Positions 41,864-50,812 are shown, counted from the first letter of the stretch. The stretch is 64,000 nucleotides of DNA from ZC4RG30 sp963777735 (GCA_963777735.1 CAVZRQ010000009.1:1-64000); one strand, 5' to 3'. Program-made: numbers and translations. The notes: generated by a model from the sequence alone, not told the origin.

Positions 41864-43324
41864 ATGCGTTCGATCCTTGCCATCGTCAATGTGCTGGGCG
41901 CGCTGGTGGCGATGTTTGCCGCCTTCTACCTGCTACCCATCATCACCGCGCTGATCTATGGCGAAACCACCCAGCTGTATGTGTTCCTGGAGTCCGCGGG
42001 CTCCAGCCTTGTGATCGGGCTGATCCTGCTGCTGGCGACGAAACGCTTCCGCTCCGAACTGAAGCCACGGGACGGCTATCTGCTGGTGAGCCTGAGCTGG
42101 ATTGTCATTACGGTGCTCGCAGCGGTACCGCTGATGCTCGGTGCACCGTATCTTTCCTTTACCGACGCCTTCTTCGAGAGCATGTCGGGGCTCTCCACCA
42201 CCGGCTCGACAGTCATCACCGGACTGGATGCACTGCCCCACTCGGTGAACCTCTGGCGCTGCGCACTGCATTGGCTGGGCGGCATGGGCATCATCGTGCT
42301 GGCAGTGGCCATCCTGCCGCTGCTGGGCGTCGGTGGCATGCAGATGTATCGCGCTGAAACCCCGGGCCCGGTGAAGGATGCCAAGCTCACCCCCCGCATC
42401 ACCGAAACCGCCAAGGCACTGTGGACCGTCTACGCCGGCATGACGCTGGCCTGTGTCACCGCCCTGTGGGCAGCCGGCATGTCGTTGTTCGATGCCGTGT
42501 GTCACGGCTTCTCGGTGATGTCGCTGGGCGGCTTTTCGAGCCACGACTCCAGCATCGGCTTCTTCAATTCGCCGCTGATCGAGTTCGTGCTGATCGTGTT
42601 CATGCTCGCCGCTGCCGTGAACTTCGCCACGCACTTCACGGCTTTTCGCCGCGCCGACCCGGGTGCGTATCGCCGCGATCCGGAAGCCCGCTGGGTACTG
42701 GTATGGATGGGGTTCGGCGTGCTCCTGCTCACCGGCATGGTCTATCTTCACGGACTCTACCCGACTGTCGGCGAGACACTGCGGCATGTTGCCTTCAGTA
42801 CCATTTCGCTGGCGACCACCACCGGTTTCGTGACAGCGGACTACTCACTCTGGCCGGTCTTCGCCGGCATGCTGATGCTGTTCCTCAGCTGCGTGATTCC
42901 CAGCACCGGTTCCACCGGCGGCGGCATCAAGCTGTTCCGTGCGCTGATCATGATCAAGCAGTTCTACCGCGAGATGTTCGTGCTGGTGCATCCGGCGGCA
43001 GTTGCGCCGTTGAAGATCGCCGGGAATGTGGTTTCGAACCGGGTCGTCAACTCGGTGCTGGCCTTCATCTTCGTGTACTTCATGACCGTGGTCACGCTGA
43101 CCTTCGCGCTGCTGGCCACGGGGATGGATGTCATTACCGCCATCACCGGCACGGTGGCTTCCATCAACAATGCCGGCCCCGGCCTCGGACAGGTGGGCCC
43201 GGCCACCAATTACGGTTCGCTGAGCGACCTGCAGACGTGGATCTTCACGCTCGCGATGTTCCTCGGCCGCATCGAGCTGTTCACCTTCCTGATCCTGTTC
43301 ACGCGCAGTTTCTGGCGGAAGTAG
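41864..43324 (+). CDS. trkH: Trk system potassium uptake protein TrkH
   Basis: Inner-membrane K+-translocating subunit of 486 residues with the four pore-loop repeats of the SKT superfamily. The selectivity-filter regions are recognisable: SGLSTTGSTVITGLDALPHS, GFSVMSLGGFSSHDSSIG, STISLATTTGFVTADY and ATVASINNAGPGLGQVGP-like near the end. ATG 41864 lies 9 nt after trkA. It converges on the chemotaxis cluster with 2 nt between the stop codons, with no obvious terminator hairpin in that gap. Confidence 0.96.
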   Translation: MRSILAIVNVLGALVAMFAAFYLLPIITALIYGETTQLYVFLESAGSSLVIGLILLLATKRFRSELKPRDGYLLVSLSWIVITVLAAVPLMLGAPYLSFTDAFFESMSGLSTTGSTVITGLDALPHSVNLWRCALHWLGGMGIIVLAVAILPLLGVGGMQMYRAETPGPVKDAKLTPRITETAKALWTVYAGMTLACVTALWAAGMSLFDAVCHGFSVMSLGGFSSHDSSIGFFNSPLIEFVLIVFMLAAAVNFATHFTAFRRADPGAYRRDPEARWVLVWMGFGVLLLTGMVYLHGLYPTVGETLRHVAFSTISLATTTGFVTADYSLWPVFAGMLMLFLSCVIPSTGSTGGGIKLFRALIMIKQFYREMFVLVHPAAVAPLKIAGNVVSNRVVNSVLAFIFVYFMTVVTLTFALLATGMDVITAITGTVASINNAGPGLGQVGPATNYGSLSDLQTWIFTLAMFLGRIELFTFLILFTRSFWRK

Positions 43325-43326
43325 GC

Positions 43327-43818
43327 TCAGAAGAGGTCTATATCTCCGGGAGAAGCCGCACCGCGGTCTTCCCTCGAGAGATTCCCGCGATTGGCGAGGA
43401 AGTCTTCGGGAAAGTTCTTGCCGAGATACATGCGGTGTGTATCCGATAACAGGCGATTGGCGAGCTGCTGGTGCAGGCTTGCCCACGGTTCGCCGGGGAT
43501 CCCGGGTTCGGTGCCGATATGTGCTGCGCTGTTCGCGAGGTACTCGCGCACATGGGAGAGATGCTGGGTCATGCGGTCGTGAAACTGCAGGCTGGTTACC
43601 GCTCGCGCGAGCTCTGCGCGCAGGCTCGAGAGCTCCTGCTGCAGTGCTGCCTCCTGCGTGCTGCCGGAAAGCAGTGTGGCCAGTTTCGCAAGACTCAGGC
43701 CGATGGCATCGATGGATGGCTGTGAATCCCGCAGCGCAAGGCCGATCTGCTCGCTGGCCGCCAGCAGCACGCGAGCTGCTTCCTGCCCACCTTGCGTGCA
43801 GTCGGGATTCCCGGCCAT
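43327..43818 (-). CDS. CheZ-like protein at the end of the chemotaxis operon (function unproven)
   Basis: A 163-residue, mostly helical protein with no assigned family. The segment SLQFHDRMTQHLSHVREYL resembles the CheZ catalytic helix: CheZ has D-x3-Q in QDLTGQ, and here DRMTQ keeps Asp and Gln at that spacing. The C-terminal tail ends PGDIDLF, like the acidic/hydrophobic CheY-binding peptide of CheZ and similar to the CheD tail in this cluster. It lies 8 nt after cheA and is the last gene of the block. A second CheY-P phosphatase or CheY-docking protein is the best inference; an unrelated coiled-coil protein is possible. Confidence 0.6.
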   Translation of the reverse strand: MAGNPDCTQGGQEAARVLLAASEQIGLALRDSQPSIDAIGLSLAKLATLLSGSTQEAALQQELSSLRAELARAVTSLQFHDRMTQHLSHVREYLANSAAHIGTEPGIPGEPWASLHQQLANRLLSDTHRMYLGKNFPEDFLANRGNLSREDRGAASPGDIDLF

Positions 43819-43826
43819 AAGCAGGA

Positions 43827-45890
43827 TCAGGTTCCGGTTCGCAGATGCTGCGCGGGAGTCGCCATGCGCAGCAAACCGGGGATATCGAGAATCAGCGCGA
43901 CCGTGCCCTCGCCGAGAATGGTAGCGCCACCTACGCCCTCGATGCGGGTGTAGTTGGTCTCCAGCGATTTGATGACCACCTGTTGCTGGCCGAGCAATTC
44001 GTCGATGAGCAGGCCGGCGCGTTTGCCGTCCCCTTCCACCACCATGATCAGCCCTTCGCTCAGCGATTCGCTGCGGGGCTGAACACCGAATACCTGGTGC
44101 AGGCGGATGATCGGCAGGTACTCGCCGCGGAACGGGAACACCTCGCCGTGATTGTAGATCTGGCTGGTCGCCCCGGCCTTGACCTGCAGGGATTCCACGA
44201 TGGTGACCAGCGGGACAATGTAGGTTTCCGAGCCCACGGCCACCGACTGGCCATCGACAATGGCGAGCGTCAGCGGCAGGGTGATGGTGGTGGTGGTGCC
44301 CTTGCCCAGCTCGGTACGCAGCTCGACATTGCCACCCAGCTCCTTGATGTTCCGCCGCACCACGTCCATCCCCACGCCGCGACCAGATACGTCGGTGGTC
44401 TGTGCGGCAGTGGAGAATCCCGGCAGGAAGATCAGGTCGTAGATCTGTTCGTCCGTCAGCACGGCATCGGGATCGATCAGCCCCTTGCTGCGTGCCTTCT
44501 CGAGCAGGCGCGCCTTGTCGAGGCCCTTGCCGTCATCGCTGATGACGATATTGATCGAACCGCCCTTGTGGAAGGCATTGAGGTGCACCGTGCCCTCGGC
44601 CGGCTTGCCAGCCTCGGCACGCACATCCGGCATTTCGATGCCATGGTCGACGCTGTTGCGCACCAGATGCACCAGTGGGTCGCCGATCTTTTCCAGCACG
44701 GTCTTGTCGAGTTCGGTCTGTTCGCCGGTGATCTGCAGACGGATCTGTTTTCCCAGCCGGGTCGAAAGATCCCGCACCAGGCGCGGAAACCGGCTGAACA
44801 CGGAGCCAACCGGCAGCATGCGCACCCGCATGACGCTTTCCTGCAGTTCGCGGATGTGGGTTTCCAGCTGGCCGAGGCCAGTCCGCATCCGGTCTGCCTG
44901 CGGGCCGTCGATGCGGGTCGCCAGCTGGCTCAGCATGGATTGAGTGATGACGATCTCGCCGACGGCGTTCAGCAGCTCGTCGATCTTCTCGATCGCGACG
45001 CGAATGGAATTGCCTTCGGCACTGGCCGCAGGGGCAGACTTGATGGCCACTGGGGAGCGCGCCTCTGCGGCTTCCTGCGACGGTAATGGTAACGAGGGCG
45101 GTGGCGGTGCCTGCACGTCGGCCCCAGCCATTGCGCTGGCGGCACTCACCCGCACGATTTCCAGCTCGCAGTCACCCTCCGCCCATTCGAAGATCAGGTC
45201 GATGGCTTCGCGCGGTGCGCTGGTGGCAAGCGTGAGTTGCCACTGGATGTGGCAGATCGAAGGATCAATCTGTGGCAGCGCGGGAACACGATCGCAGTCG
45301 GCCTGCGTGCTCAGCGTACCCAGCCCGGCCAGTTCCTCGAAGATCCGCAACGGATCATTGCCACGATTCAGCAGTTCCGGCAGCGCCCGGAAGCGGATTC
45401 GCCATTCCACCATTCCACCTGCCGCTTCCGGCGCTTCTGCCGCCGCGGGTGTTGAAGGATTCTCTCGCGCTGCCTGCGGGGTTGCGGTCACTGCATTGGC
45501 ACCCGCCGCGACGATCGCCTTGAACTGCTCCTGCAGTACATGGGCGACCGCCAGATCCAGCGGCTGATGCTTCTGGGTCGCCGTGATCATCGCCCGCAAC
45601 TGGTCTACCGACTGCAGCAATCCCTCGCAGATCGTGGCGGTGACCTGCATCCGCCCGGCTCGCAGTTCGTCGAGCAGGGTCTCCAGGGTATGGGTGAAGG
45701 AGGCGATCTCGTTGAAGGCAAACATGCCGGCGCCACCCTTGATGGAATGCGCGACACGAAAGATGGTGTTGACCGTCTCGACGTCGACCGCCCCGGGCGT
45801 CAGCCGCAACAGCGCGCTCTCCATGGAGTCGAGCGCTTCGAAACTCTCCGCGAAGAACACTTCATGGAACTGTTCCAGATCCATGCTCAT
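43827..45890 (-). CDS. cheA: Chemotaxis histidine kinase CheA
   Basis: Autophosphorylating kinase that receives signals from receptors via CheW and phosphorylates CheY/CheB. The 687-residue protein has an HPt domain (His48 in FRVAHSIKGGAG), a P2-like domain (about residues 175-280), the P3 dimer helix pair (IDELLNAVGEIVITQSMLSQ), the ATPase (N box HLVRNSVDHGIE, G1 DDGKGLD, F box FLPGFSTA, G2 GRGVGMDVV, G3 GKGTTTTITLPLTL) and a CheW-like P5. ATG 45890 overlaps the STAS stop (ATGA); 34 upstream in-frame codons belong to the STAS gene region. Confidence 0.97.
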   Translation of the reverse strand: MSMDLEQFHEVFFAESFEALDSMESALLRLTPGAVDVETVNTIFRVAHSIKGGAGMFAFNEIASFTHTLETLLDELRAGRMQVTATICEGLLQSVDQLRAMITATQKHQPLDLAVAHVLQEQFKAIVAAGANAVTATPQAARENPSTPAAAEAPEAAGGMVEWRIRFRALPELLNRGNDPLRIFEELAGLGTLSTQADCDRVPALPQIDPSICHIQWQLTLATSAPREAIDLIFEWAEGDCELEIVRVSAASAMAGADVQAPPPPSLPLPSQEAAEARSPVAIKSAPAASAEGNSIRVAIEKIDELLNAVGEIVITQSMLSQLATRIDGPQADRMRTGLGQLETHIRELQESVMRVRMLPVGSVFSRFPRLVRDLSTRLGKQIRLQITGEQTELDKTVLEKIGDPLVHLVRNSVDHGIEMPDVRAEAGKPAEGTVHLNAFHKGGSINIVISDDGKGLDKARLLEKARSKGLIDPDAVLTDEQIYDLIFLPGFSTAAQTTDVSGRGVGMDVVRRNIKELGGNVELRTELGKGTTTTITLPLTLAIVDGQSVAVGSETYIVPLVTIVESLQVKAGATSQIYNHGEVFPFRGEYLPIIRLHQVFGVQPRSESLSEGLIMVVEGDGKRAGLLIDELLGQQQVVIKSLETNYTRIEGVGGATILGEGTVALILDIPGLLRMATPAQHLRTGT

Positions 45891-46207
45891 GGCGACGCAG
45901 CCTCGCGTGGCGGTGGAGCCTGCAGCCCGAGCACTTCGCCCAGCCCCAGCCTGTGGCAGCTGCTCACCAGGATCTCCGATGCGCCCTGCCATCGCAGGGG
46001 CCTTCCGGCTTCGCTTTGCTGCCGGGCAAACGCCACCAGCAGCTGCAGGCCGGCGGTGTCGATGCGCTCCACCTGGGCGCCATCCACGACCGTGTGTTTG
46101 CCATTGCCGGTCACCGTCAGCAGCTGGAACTGCATGTCGATGGAGTCACGCAGCGTGCAGCCTGCCTCCAGCGTCAGGTCTGTCCGCGTTGCTCTCTTCT
46201 TCTTCAC
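45887..46207 (-). CDS. STAS-domain protein of the chemotaxis operon
   Basis: A 106-residue single STAS (anti-anti-sigma-like) domain: LTLEAGCTLRDSIDMQFQLL, then VVDGAQVERIDTAGLQLLVAF, in which the usual phosphorylatable Ser of the DSSG loop is replaced by Thr (DTAG). STAS genes between cheZ and cheA recur in gammaproteobacterial che loci, but their function is unclear; binding to CheA or a switch phosphatase is plausible. It overlaps cheA by 4 nt and follows cheZ by 14 nt. No cognate anti-sigma kinase is present. Confidence 0.82.
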   Translation of the reverse strand: MKKKRATRTDLTLEAGCTLRDSIDMQFQLLTVTGNGKHTVVDGAQVERIDTAGLQLLVAFARQQSEAGRPLRWQGASEILVSSCHRLGLGEVLGLQAPPPREAASP

Positions 46208-46221
46208 GATATCCCCTGCAT

Positions 46222-46917
46222 CTAGATGCCCAATCCGGCAATGAGGTCGTCCACATCACCCTGTTCCGTTACCGCGTTGAGGGTCAGGTTTGGAATGGCC
46301 GGACCTTGCGGTGAAACCATCGAGCCTTCCTCCAGCACCGGCAATCGCAGCGTGACACCCGCAAGGGAGGCCAGCTCCTGCAGTGTGGTTTCAATTTCGC
46401 AAACCAGTGTGCGGACCCCGCGCAGGATCTGGCCAGTCAGGTCCTGGAACCCCTGCGCCAGCATCACCTCGGTCAGGTTGCGGCGCACCTGTTCGGCGTT
46501 GCCGCGAACTTCGGTAAGAAAACGGCGGATCTCCTGGTGTGAACGCTCGTCGAGCGTGTCGGCCAGCTCGGCCGCGCTCCTCGCCGTTGCATCGGCAAGC
46601 GGCGCGGACTGTTCGATGATGTCGAGCGTGCGGTGGGCCGCTTCTTCGGTCATGCTCAGCACATGGTCCAGGCGCAGACGCGCGTCGGGGATATCCTTCA
46701 CCGCCATCGTGGCGATGCGTGATTCCGAGCGAAAACGCGTCAGCGCTGCGAGCAATGATTCAGACAGCCGCTGCACATCCGTGAGCATCATGGACTTCCG
46801 GCTGGCAAACAGCTCGTCGAGCGCCAGTTCGAACGCCGTTTCGTCACCGGATGCGTAGGCGTGGTTCAGCTGGGCCAGCGCGCCACGGTGGCGCACGACA
46901 AAGTGATTGAGTGGCAT
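46222..46917 (-). CDS. cheZ: CheY-P phosphatase CheZ
   Basis: Dephosphorylates CheY-P to end the motor signal. The 231-residue helical protein has the catalytic Gln segment LAQGFQDLTGQILRGV (Asp and Gln positioned as Asp143/Gln147 of E. coli CheZ), a long four-helix hairpin and the CheY-binding C-terminus QGDVDDLIAGLGI. Its ATG lies 5 nt downstream of the cheY stop, so enzyme and substrate are made together. Confidence 0.93.
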   Translation of the reverse strand: MPLNHFVVRHRGALAQLNHAYASGDETAFELALDELFASRKSMMLTDVQRLSESLLAALTRFRSESRIATMAVKDIPDARLRLDHVLSMTEEAAHRTLDIIEQSAPLADATARSAAELADTLDERSHQEIRRFLTEVRGNAEQVRRNLTEVMLAQGFQDLTGQILRGVRTLVCEIETTLQELASLAGVTLRLPVLEEGSMVSPQGPAIPNLTLNAVTEQGDVDDLIAGLGI

Positions 46918-46922
46918 GGTTC

Positions 46923-47312
46923 TCAGCCCGCTGCCCTGCTGGCGAGGATCTTCTCGATCTTCTCCTTCAGGGTCTGCGCAGTGAATGGTTTCACCACATA
47001 GCCATTGACCCCGGCCTGGGCGGCCTCGACGATCTGCTCGCGTTTCGCCTCGGCGGTGACGAGCAGAACCGGCAGTTTCGCCAGCGCCGGATCGGCGCGC
47101 ACGGCCTTCAGGAGTTCCAGACCAGGCATGATCGGCATGTTCCAGTCGGTCACGAGGAAATCGATGCCACCGGCCTTCAGGATGGGCAGCGCAGTGTGTC
47201 CATCGTCTGCTTCGACGATGTTCTGGTAACCGAGATCGTTGAGGAAGTTCTTGACGATGCGTCGCATCGTCGAGAAGTCGTCAACAACAAGAAACTTGAG
47301 ATTGGTGCTCAT
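46923..47312 (-). CDS. cheY: Chemotaxis response regulator CheY
   Basis: A 129-residue single-domain receiver that carries phosphate from CheA to the flagellar switch protein FliM. The acidic pocket Asp11/Asp12, phospho-acceptor Asp56 (VTDWNMP), switch Thr in LLVTAEA and Lys in VVKPFT are all present. The sequence KFLVVDDFSTMRRIVKNFL is typical of the motor-binding CheY. ATG 47312 has AGGAG upstream. It follows fliN by 26 nt and precedes cheZ by 5 nt. Confidence 0.96.
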   Translation of the reverse strand: MSTNLKFLVVDDFSTMRRIVKNFLNDLGYQNIVEADDGHTALPILKAGGIDFLVTDWNMPIMPGLELLKAVRADPALAKLPVLLVTAEAKREQIVEAAQAGVNGYVVKPFTAQTLKEKIEKILASRAAG

Positions 47313-47338
47313 GGGCTTGGACTCCTGGACATCATCTA

Positions 47339-47605
47339 TTACCGCCGTACATCCGATGCCCCGACCGCCTCGGTGAAGCGCACGCCGTAGCGTTCATTGA
47401 CCATCACCACTTCGCCGTGCGCCACCAGGCGATTGTTCACGAACACGTCCAGTGGGTCTCCCGCGGGCCTTTCCAGTTCGACGACGGACCCGGGCCCGAG
47501 CAACAGGAAATCGCGGATCGTCATGCGGGCCCGACCGACTTCCAGCGTGAGCCGCACGCCCACATCGAGAACCACATCCGAGGCCGGAGTCGCGAGAGCG
47601 TTCAT
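47339..47605 (-). CDS. fliN: Short flagellar switch protein FliN
   Basis: C-ring subunit of only 88 residues, containing little more than the SPOA domain (VVLDVGVRLTLEVGRARMTIRDFLLLGPGSVVELERPAGDPLDVFVNNRLVAHGEVVMVNERYGVRFTE). Usual FliN proteins have a 30-60-residue N-terminal extension that is missing here. ATG 47605 overlaps the fliM stop (ATGA). The position directly after fliM supports FliN over a type III secretion HrcQ protein. Confidence 0.9.
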   Translation of the reverse strand: MNALATPASDVVLDVGVRLTLEVGRARMTIRDFLLLGPGSVVELERPAGDPLDVFVNNRLVAHGEVVMVNERYGVRFTEAVGASDVRR

Positions 47606-48609
47606 ATATTCTTCCTGACAAATGCGTCCAGCGAGTTGCTGGACTTGCGCATGTACATTTCGTTGACACGGACAACCTGCTTGCCGCGCTGCTGACCCAG
47701 GTCACCGGAGAACAGCGGAATGCCGTCTGACGTCACGGTGGCATGACCATCGAAATCGCAGGGGATGATGTCCCCGGGCCGCATGTCGATCAGCGAACTG
47801 ACCGTCATGTTGATCGAACCGAGGCGCGTCACCAGATCCACTTCGGAATCTTCCAGCTCATTGCGCAGCAGCTGCGACCAGCGTTCTTCGCGGTCGGCAC
47901 GATCGCTCTGCATGCCGGCGCGCAGGGTGTCCTTGAGCGGCTCGAGCATGGAGTACGGCAGGGTGATATGGAACTCGCCGCCTTTGCCATCGAGGTCGAT
48001 GCGCAGACGGCTGACCACCACTATCTCCGTGGGGCTCACCAGATTGGCGAAGTGCGGGTTCATTTCCCGATTGATGAACTCCACCTTGGCGGCCAGCACT
48101 GGCGCCCAGGCATCCTCGATGCCGGCGATCACCAGATCCAGCAGCATCTGGATGATGTGGTTTTCCGTGGTCGTGAAGTCACGCCCCTCGATCTTGGCGT
48201 GACGGCCGTTGCCACCAAAGTAGGTGTCGATCAGGGCGAAGATCAGCTTCGCCTCGAAGATCATCATGCCGGTGCCGGCCAGGGGCAGGAATTTCACCAG
48301 ATTGAGACTGGTCGGCACACTCAGCGTGGGAATGTATTCGGCGTATTTCGGCGTGGAGATCCCGAGCACGGATATTTCCGGAGATCGCCGCAGCATGCCG
48401 AAGATCGACAGCCGCAGGGCGCGGGCCAGCCGTTCATTGATCATTTCGAGCGTCGGCATGCGGCCGCGCACGATGCGGGTCTGCGTGCTGAAGTCGTAGC
48501 ACTTCACCGATTCCGGGCCTTCTGCCGGCTTGGGCGACGTATCCACGACACCTGACGACACGCCATTCAGCAATGCATCTATTTCGTCCTGCTCGAGCAC
48601 CTCGTTCAT
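47602..48609 (-). CDS. fliM: Flagellar motor switch protein FliM
   Basis: C-ring protein that binds CheY-P and sets rotation direction. The 335-residue protein has the N-terminal CheY-P docking peptide (QDEIDALLNGV), a CheC-like middle domain (about residues 45-235) and a C-terminal SPOA domain (VDLVTRLGSINMTVSSLIDMRPGDIIPCDF). It overlaps fliG upstream and fliN downstream by 4 nt each, so the three switch proteins are translationally coupled. Confidence 0.97.
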   Translation of the reverse strand: MNEVLEQDEIDALLNGVSSGVVDTSPKPAEGPESVKCYDFSTQTRIVRGRMPTLEMINERLARALRLSIFGMLRRSPEISVLGISTPKYAEYIPTLSVPTSLNLVKFLPLAGTGMMIFEAKLIFALIDTYFGGNGRHAKIEGRDFTTTENHIIQMLLDLVIAGIEDAWAPVLAAKVEFINREMNPHFANLVSPTEIVVVSRLRIDLDGKGGEFHITLPYSMLEPLKDTLRAGMQSDRADREERWSQLLRNELEDSEVDLVTRLGSINMTVSSLIDMRPGDIIPCDFDGHATVTSDGIPLFSGDLGQQRGKQVVRVNEMYMRKSSNSLDAFVRKNI

Positions 48610-49595
48610 ACGTAGGCCTCGCCACCACCGCCGCCGAGGACGATGGTTCCGGCATCAGCCAGCTTCCGGGTGATGAGCAGAATTTCCTTCTGGGCGGCTT
48701 CCACTTCCGACAGCTTCACGGGACCACGTGATTCCATATCATCCTTGAGCATTTCGGCTGCACGCTGGGACATGTTCTTGAGGAAATGCTGCACCAGCGC
48801 CTGGTCGGCACCCTTGAGTGCAATGACGAGGCGTGCAGAATCCACCTCGCGCATCACCGACTGGATGCCCTTGTCGTCGACGGAGATCATGTCACTGAAG
48901 ACAAACATGAGGTCCTGGAGCTTCTGCGCCACGCCCTCGTCGGCCTTGCGCAGTTCATCCAGCGTGGTGGTCGGAAGGAAGTTCAGAATACTGGCGGCGG
49001 CCTTGGCGCCGCCGAGATTGGCAGAAACGCTCGAGCCCTTGCCGGCGATCTGCTTTTCGATCATTTCATCCAGCTTGCCCAGCGCGGACGGCTGGATGCC
49101 ATCCAGCTGCGAGACCCGCAGCAATACTTCGGCCTGCACCCATTGCGGCAGCTCGGACAGCACCTTGGCCGCGAGATCCGCATCCAGATAGGAAATGATG
49201 ATGGCCAGCACCTGCGGATGTTCCTGGCGCACGATCTCGGCGATCGCGCGCGGCTCCATCCACTTGAGGACGTCGAGCCCCTTGCTTTTGCGTCCCACCA
49301 GGATCCGGTCGATGATGCCATTGGCCTTGTCGTCGCCCAGCGCATCCGTCAGGACCTTGCGGATGTAGTCATCCGATCCGATCTTGATGTCCGCCTGCCC
49401 ATCCATGGTGGTGACGAAGTCACCAACGACCTCGCTGACTTCATCGCGCGAGGCTGATTTCAGTTGTGCCATGGCGGTGCCCAGGCGCTGCACCACCTTG
49501 GCATCCAGGTGTTTGAGCACGGTGGCCGCTTCGCTTTCGCCCAGCGCCAGCAACAGCACCGCAGCACTGCGCGTGGATTGGAGTTCAATAGTCAT
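48606..49595 (-). CDS. fliG: Flagellar motor switch protein FliG
   Basis: Rotor protein that converts stator torque and couples to FliM. The 329-residue protein has the N-terminal MS-ring-binding domain (RSAAVLLLALGESEAATVLKHL), the middle EHPQ motif variant (RQEHPQVLAIIISYLDADLAAKVLSELP) and the charged C-terminal torque helix (GIQSVMREVDSARLVIALKGADQALVQHFLKNMS). ATG 49595 is used; 30 upstream in-frame codons cross the sigma-54-like promoter. No fliF is adjacent, which is unusual, since fliG normally follows fliF. Confidence 0.96.
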   Translation of the reverse strand: MTIELQSTRSAAVLLLALGESEAATVLKHLDAKVVQRLGTAMAQLKSASRDEVSEVVGDFVTTMDGQADIKIGSDDYIRKVLTDALGDDKANGIIDRILVGRKSKGLDVLKWMEPRAIAEIVRQEHPQVLAIIISYLDADLAAKVLSELPQWVQAEVLLRVSQLDGIQPSALGKLDEMIEKQIAGKGSSVSANLGGAKAAASILNFLPTTTLDELRKADEGVAQKLQDLMFVFSDMISVDDKGIQSVMREVDSARLVIALKGADQALVQHFLKNMSQRAAEMLKDDMESRGPVKLSEVEAAQKEILLITRKLADAGTIVLGGGGGEAYV

Positions 49596-49609
49596 TGTGG
49601 CTATACGTG

Positions 49610-49625
49610 AGCAAAAGTCGTGCCG
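49610..49625 (-). promoter_or_regulatory. Sigma-54-type promoter in front of fliG
   Basis: The minus strand reads CGGCACG-ACTT-TTGCT. The sigma-54 consensus is TGGCACG-N4-TTGCW, so all but the first base match and the invariant GG (-24) and GC (-12) are correctly spaced. The start would be near 49599, only about 4-5 nt before the fliG ATG, so the mRNA would be nearly leaderless. The element fits the sigma-54/FlrC-type control of flagellar switch genes known in polar-flagellate gammaproteobacteria. Confidence 0.65.
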
Positions 49626-49681
49626 GGCACGGAATGTGATCCGCGTCACAAGGATGTGGCGGATTTCCGGCAGCTCGAGCG

Positions 49682-50803
49682 TCAACCCACACTGCGAGTG
49701 ATGTCCATTGCGTTGGCCAGGGCCATCACCCGGGAAGCAATCTTCTGCAGCGGCAATACTTCGACGGCCGCACCGATCTGTACCGCCTCCCCCGGCATGC
49801 CCCAGACCACGCTGGTTGCCTCATCCTGCGCGATGGTCGGACTGCCGGCTTCGCGCATTTCCTTCAAACCCAGCGCCCCATCCTTGCCCATCCCGGTCAA
49901 CAGCACGCCAATGGAGTTGAACCCGGCCTGCTGTGCCACCGAGCGGAACAGCACATCCACGGAAGGCTTGTGCCGGTTGACCGGAGAGCCGTCATCGAGC
50001 CGGCAGATCCAGCGCGCGCCATTGCGCACAATCACCAGATGACGGTCGCCAGGGGCGATGTAGGCGTGGCCCGGCAGGATCTGCTGCCCGTCGACCGCTT
50101 CATAGACCGTCATCGGACAGGTGCGATTCATCCGTTCGGCAAACGGGGTACTGAAAGCCTTGGGAATATGCTGCGCGATGACGATTCCGGGCGCGTCGGC
50201 AGGCATGCCGAGCAGGAATTCCTTGATTGCCTCGGTGCCACCCGTGGAGGCACCTACTGCTATCAGGCGGTCCGTGGTGCGGAACTTGAGCGGTGCAGAC
50301 CTGGCGAGAACGGCGTCGGCATTGAGGCTGCGGGTCGGCTGCAGTTCTGATGCCGCGGATTCACGTTCTGGCACGTAGGGCTGGACACGCGCCGTGGCGG
50401 CGGCCTTGATCTTCTCTATCAGTTCGGTCCGGTATTCACCCAGGGTGGCCGCGACATCCACTTTGGGTTTGGGAAGATAATCGACCGCCCCCACCGCCAG
50501 CGCATCCAGCGTGATCTCCGCGCCGTGATCGGTCAGTGACGACACCATGACCACTGGCATCGGACGCAGCCGCATCAGGTTGCGCAGGAATGTCACGCCA
50601 TCCATCTTCGGCATCTCGACATCCAGCGTCAGCACGTCCGGATTGAGCGATTTGATCTTCTCGCGAGCCACGAACGCATCCGGTGCGGCGCCCACCACCT
50701 CGATGCCGGAATCCGAGTTCAGGAGTTCGGTCAGCATCTTGCGGACCAGCGCCGAGTCGTCGACGATGAGAACCCTGATCTTTCGTGAGCCGGCAGCGTC
50801 CAC
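49682..50803 (-). CDS. cheB: Chemotaxis protein-glutamate methylesterase CheB
   Basis: Demethylates and deamidates receptors when phosphorylated by CheA. The 373-residue protein has a receiver domain (VLIVDDSALVRKML, phospho-Asp in LTLDVEMPKMDG, Lys in VDYLPKP), a linker of about 40 residues and the catalytic domain with GASTGGTEAI (Ser), IAQHIPKAFSTPFAERMN (His) and LTGMGKDGALG (Asp). The start is GTG at 50803 with AGGAG 7 nt upstream. It is the last gene of the block begun by cheW1; the fliG promoter lies in the 86-nt gap after it. Confidence 0.97.
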   Translation of the reverse strand: MDAAGSRKIRVLIVDDSALVRKMLTELLNSDSGIEVVGAAPDAFVAREKIKSLNPDVLTLDVEMPKMDGVTFLRNLMRLRPMPVVMVSSLTDHGAEITLDALAVGAVDYLPKPKVDVAATLGEYRTELIEKIKAAATARVQPYVPERESAASELQPTRSLNADAVLARSAPLKFRTTDRLIAVGASTGGTEAIKEFLLGMPADAPGIVIAQHIPKAFSTPFAERMNRTCPMTVYEAVDGQQILPGHAYIAPGDRHLVIVRNGARWICRLDDGSPVNRHKPSVDVLFRSVAQQAGFNSIGVLLTGMGKDGALGLKEMREAGSPTIAQDEATSVVWGMPGEAVQIGAAVEVLPLQKIASRVMALANAMDITRSVG

Positions 50804-50812
50804 CCTGATCTC

